Source of the DNA: Datnioides undecimradiatus
Lineage: Eukaryota; Chordata; Actinopteri; Lobotiformes; Datnioididae
NCBI GenBank assembly: GCA_008933995.1
Contig: WARS01000051.1
Span: 3,562,112 to 3,626,111 of the forward strand
Direction: 5' to 3'
DNA length: 64,000 nucleotides
Positions 60,746 through 64,000 of the stretch are shown here, in pieces. The notes under the pieces were generated by a model. The model ran no database searches, had not been told where the DNA came from, and worked only from the letters and a program-made list of their open reading frames with translations. Positions within the stretch are counted from its first letter, which is position 1. Each line of letters starts with the position of its first letter. Both the position numbers and the translations under genes were made by a program.

Positions 60746-63463
60746 TCAGGGTCAGATTCTGCATCATTAAGTAGATATGCAGTATTCTGAGATGGAAACT
60801 TGATTCGACCAGCTTTTGTTAGAAAATGACTTCTTTCGTGAAAGAAGCTATTTAAGTGACTGAACTTTACAGGTCTGAGTTAAAGAAGTAGACATACTGT
60901 GTATTTCCACAATCTGAACAGTTGCTGAAATCAAATTCTTTTTGCCTTCAAGAACATCAAAATGCAAACTATTCTGAGTTGGAAACATGATTCTAACAGC
61001 TTTTGCTTGACTGCTTTCAGTGCTATTTCAGTGAGTGCACTTTCCTGTGCTGAGTTGAAGATAAATATATGGTGTGTATTTCCACATTCTGAAGACCAAC
61101 TGAAACCAAACTCTTTTTGCCTTTGTATTTATCACGATTCAATTATGAGTTGGAAACTTGTATCTAACAGCTTTTGTTAGTGCTTTTTACTGTTATGAGC
61201 TGAAGAAGCAGGTAAACTGTGTCTTTTCAAAATCTGAAGATTTACTGACAGCAAACTCATTTTCCCTTCAACAACGTCAAAATGCACAGTATTCTGAGTT
61301 GGAAACTTGATTCTAACAGCTTTTGTTAGAACTTGTCTGCTTTTGCGATAGGGGTTATTGAGTGAGTGGGTTTTACTGTTTGGAGCAGAAGAGAAACAGT
61401 GCACAAAATGGTCACCAGGGGGAGAGACCATCATTTTACCTATAACTCCTTTGCAATGTATTTCTAGTGTTGTGAGCTGATCCAAACTCATTCTCCTATC
61501 AAGAACATCAAAACGTAAAGTATTTTGATTTGGAAACTTGACTCTAACAGCTTTTCTTAGGAAATGACACCCTGCAATAGGGGATCATTTTACTGAGTTC
61601 ATTTTATTGTTGTGAGCTGTGGAAGCAGATACACTGTGTTTTTTCATAATCTGAAGAAAGCAAACTAATTTTCCCTCCAAGAACACCAAAATCCACAGTA
61701 TTCTGAGTTGGAAACTTGATTCTAACAGTTTTTGCCAGACAATAGCTTTTGCGAAACGGCAGATTTGAGTGAGTGCGTTTTACCGTTGTGAGCTGTGGAA
61801 ACAGATATCCTGTGATTTTTCATAATCTGAAGACTTACTGACAACAAAGTCATTTTCCCTTCAAGAACATCAAAATGTACAGTATTCTGAGTTGGAAACG
61901 ATTCTAACCGCTTTTCCAGATAATGACAGCTTTTGTGAAACGGCAGATTTGAGTGAATGTGTCTTACTGTTGTGAGCTGAAAAAGCAAATATACTGGGTA
62001 TTTTCAAAATCTGCAGACTTACTCAAACCAAACTCATTTTCCCTTCAACAACATGAAAATGTACAGTATTCTGAGTTGGAAATTTGATTCTAACAGCTTT
62101 TGTTCGAAAATGACATCGTTTGCCACAGGGGACATTTTACTGAGAGTGTTTTACTGTTGTGAGCTGAAGAAGCAGATATACTGTGTATTTTCAAAATCTG
62201 AAGACTTACTCAAACCAAACTTATTTTCCCTTCGACAACATCAAAATGCACAGTATTCAGAGTTGGAAACTTTATTCTAACCGCTTTTGTGACAAAATGA
62301 CAGCTTTTGCAATAAGACCCATTTGAGTGAGTGCGTTTTACTGTTGTGAGCTGAAGAAACAGATATACTGTGTTTTTTCATAATCTGAAGACTTACTGAC
62401 AGCAACCTCATTTTCCCTTCAAGAACATGAAAATGCAAAGTATTCTGAGTCGGAAACTTGATCCTAACAGCTTTTGATAAGAAATGACAGTTTTTACGAC
62501 AAGGCCCATTTGAGTGAATGTGTTTTACTGTTGTGAGCTGTGGAGCAGATATACTGTGTATTTTCAAAATCTGAAGACTTACTCAAACCCAAGTTATTTT
62601 CTCGTTTGTTAGGAAATGACAGCATTCACTATCACTGCTATTTGAGTGAATGCGTTTTACTGTTGTGAGGTGAAGAAGCAGAACTACTTTGTGTTTTCAT
62701 AATCTAAAGATTTACTCAAAGCAAACTCATTTTCCCTTCAATAACATAAAAATGTACAGTATTCTGTTTTGGAAACTTGATTGATACAGGTTTTCTTAAG
62801 AAATGACACCGTTTGTGACAGGCGACATTTTACTGAGTGCGTTTTACTGTTGTGAGCTGAAGAAGCATAAATACTGTGTATTTTCATAATCTGAAGACTT
62901 ACTGACAGTATTCTGAGTCGGAAACTTGATTCTAACAGCTTTAGTGACAAAATGACTGCTTTTGCAACAAGGCCCATTTGAGTGAGTGTGTTTTACTGTT
63001 GTGAGCTGACGAAGCAGATATACTTTGTGTTTTCATAATCTGAGGACTTACTCAAACCCACCTCATTTTGCCTTCAAGAACATGAAAATGCATAGTATTT
63101 TGAGTTGGAAACTCTATTCTAACAGCGTTTGTTAGGAAATGACAGCTTTTGCGAAACGGCAGACTTGAGTGAGTGCGTTTTACTGTTGTGAGCTGAAGAA
63201 GTATAAATACTTTGTATTTTCATAATCTGAAGATTTACTGACAGCAACCTCATGTTCCCTTCAAGAACATCAAGAAAATGTACAGTATTCTGAGTCAGAA
63301 ACTTGATTCTAACAGCACACACATAATTATTATTATATTATTAGCTAAACTGAATTTTGTATATTTTATGAAATCATACATTATCTGTGGTCTTCCCATG
63401 TGACCTGGCCAACTGCAGGTGAGCTAATACGCCAACGGGTCACTCTACTTTGTGACCGCATAC

Positions 63464-63650
63464 CCTCACATGCACGCACACACATGCAGGCATACATTTA
63501 CGCACACACACACAAACATGCATTGAATACCAAAACTATCTCTGCCTAACAGACACCCACATGTCATCCTCAAATGACACCCATCTGAGACACGCACCTC
63601 ACTTCCAAATAATGTGGGTTTGAGACACACACACACACACACACACACAT
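63464..63650. repeat. Interrupted (CA)n microsatellites
   Basis: CA-rich runs at 63476-63520 and a pure run at 63626-63650, which produce spurious Val/Cys-rich frames on the minus strand. Confidence 0.9.
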
Positions 63651-63838
63651 TTACTTAAAAGCTACAGATTTAAAAACATCACCCTTTGATGTTCCTTTGC
63701 CTATATCTTGACAAGACAACAACAAACAAACAAACTGAGCTTTGATGTGATCTTTGATCTTTCAGGGGGCCTGACACATTTCAGTCTGAGACTAAACAAT
63801 GAAGAGGAGCTACACTGCATTAGAAGTTTCTCATTTGA

Positions 63839-64000
63839 AACCGTGTGGAAGAAGAGGAAGAAGTCTCATGGGAAGAAGAGAAACGTGAAAATGATGAGGA
63901 TTATTCTTCAACTGTCAAGGAAGATTCAACTGATGAGGAAGACAAACATGCAGAGTTTGAGGGTGGTTCAAAAGTGCTTGCTTTCCATCGGGATACTGCT
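63839..64000 (+). other. Acidic open frame running off the right edge
   Basis: 54 codons are open from after a TGA at 63836-63838 to the window end. The frame starts with five consecutive Glu after Val and is rich in Glu/Asp, then reads FEGGSKVLAFHRDTA. An acceptor-like gatctttcag lies at about 63756-63765, but the frame directly after it differs. It could be an exon of an unknown gene or the acidic part of another THAP/Kolobok-like transposase. Not resolved. Confidence 0.3.

Larger units (their letters stand above)
60291..60766 (+). mobile_element. Kolobok-like THAP-bearing fragment inserted in the array, TTAA on both sides
   Basis: The segment starts AGGGAACATCTTATG directly after TTAA (60287-60290), a left end I associate with TTAA-targeting Kolobok elements of fish. 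It ends directly before another TTAA (60767-60770). Both flanks belong to the same array unit: tgccTTAA on the left and gtagatatgcagtattctga on the right join into a normal unit if the insert and one TTAA are removed. Inside, from 60625, a frame reads CCVVGCKNQHKWLFSVPAPE, the start of a THAP zinc finger, a domain of Kolobok transposases. The matching right inverted repeat is not visible, so the right end may be truncated or rearranged. Confidence 0.6.
60205..63318. repeat. Tandem array of about 185-bp units (about 15 units)
   Basis: The motif attctgagttggaaac recurs near 60784, 60971, 61142, 61291, 61522, 61700, 61884, 62068, 62254, 62442, 62761, 62909, 63097 and 63287. The modal spacing is 184-190. 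Shorter steps (148-149) and a long one (319) are units with internal deletions. Each unit also carries ttttactgttgtgagctgaa, ataatctgaagacttactga and ttttcccttcaagaacatc. A divergent leftmost unit starts at about 60205 and is split by the insertion at 60291-60766. Minus-strand frames across the array (about 90-105 codons, with FPTQNTVHFDVLEGKM) follow from the repeat and are not annotated as genes. Confidence 0.92.

Noticed and set aside
60770-63318. CRISPR-like or protein-coding interpretation of the tandem array
   Set aside because: Units are about 185 bp, directly adjacent and diverged throughout, with no unique spacers; the genome is eukaryotic. The minus-strand frames simply follow the repeat and break repeatedly.

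Overview
This window is nuclear DNA from a ray-finned fish, almost certainly a teleost. It has AT-rich spliced genes with long introns. It also carries a typical teleost set of transposons: Tc1, hAT-Charlie, piggyBac, a Gmr1-type Ty3/gypsy element, L2/CR1-like LINEs, tRNA-derived SINE units and a Kolobok-like THAP fragment. The second gene, histidine N-acetyltransferase, is characteristic of fish lens and brain. Nothing bacterial, viral or CRISPR-like was seen.

Two protein-coding genes are recognised, and they point away from each other. On the minus strand at the left edge lies the 5' part of mtm1 (myotubularin). Four coding exons (12343-12399, 5403-5475, 2570-2664, 1409-1519) join in frame to give the first 112 residues, including the start of the PH-GRAM domain. 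The phosphatase domain lies off the left edge. Its introns hold most of the left-hand transposons: a Tc1 relic, a 655-bp hAT element with an exact 8-bp target duplication, and a 5.8-kb LTR retrotransposon with a 5-bp target duplication. On the plus strand, hisat (histidine N-acetyltransferase, nat16-like) is complete at 44365-46844 in four coding exons (337 residues). A CpG-containing, GC-box-bearing block at about 22590-22791 ends in a good splice donor and may be its distant promoter and first non-coding exon.

Layout: 1-1360 Tc1; 1409-12425 mtm1 exons and intronic transposons; 13044-13815 an unidentified frameshifted minus-strand reading frame; 14340-14900 a possible mtm1 promoter; 14994-18560 repeats and plain sequence; 19150-20130 piggyBac relic; 22330-22800 repeat tail and candidate promoter; 25107-25693 Harbinger-like MITE; 30531-32480 large CA microsatellite and a 1.56-kb inverted-terminal-repeat element; 41470-44020 two broken LINE copies; 44355-47025 hisat; 47030-56390 featureless AT-rich sequence; 56395-59465 minus-strand LINE, tandem tRNA-derived SINE units and another dispersed repeat; 60205-63318 a tandem array of about 185-bp units.

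The most unusual structure is that array. About 15 units are present, and the leftmost is split by a 476-bp Kolobok-like THAP fragment that has TTAA on both sides. Other points of interest are the Gmr1-type domain order (integrase before reverse transcriptase) with a mutated protease active site, the tandem SINE units, and a microsatellite that directly abuts a weak mtm1 splice donor.
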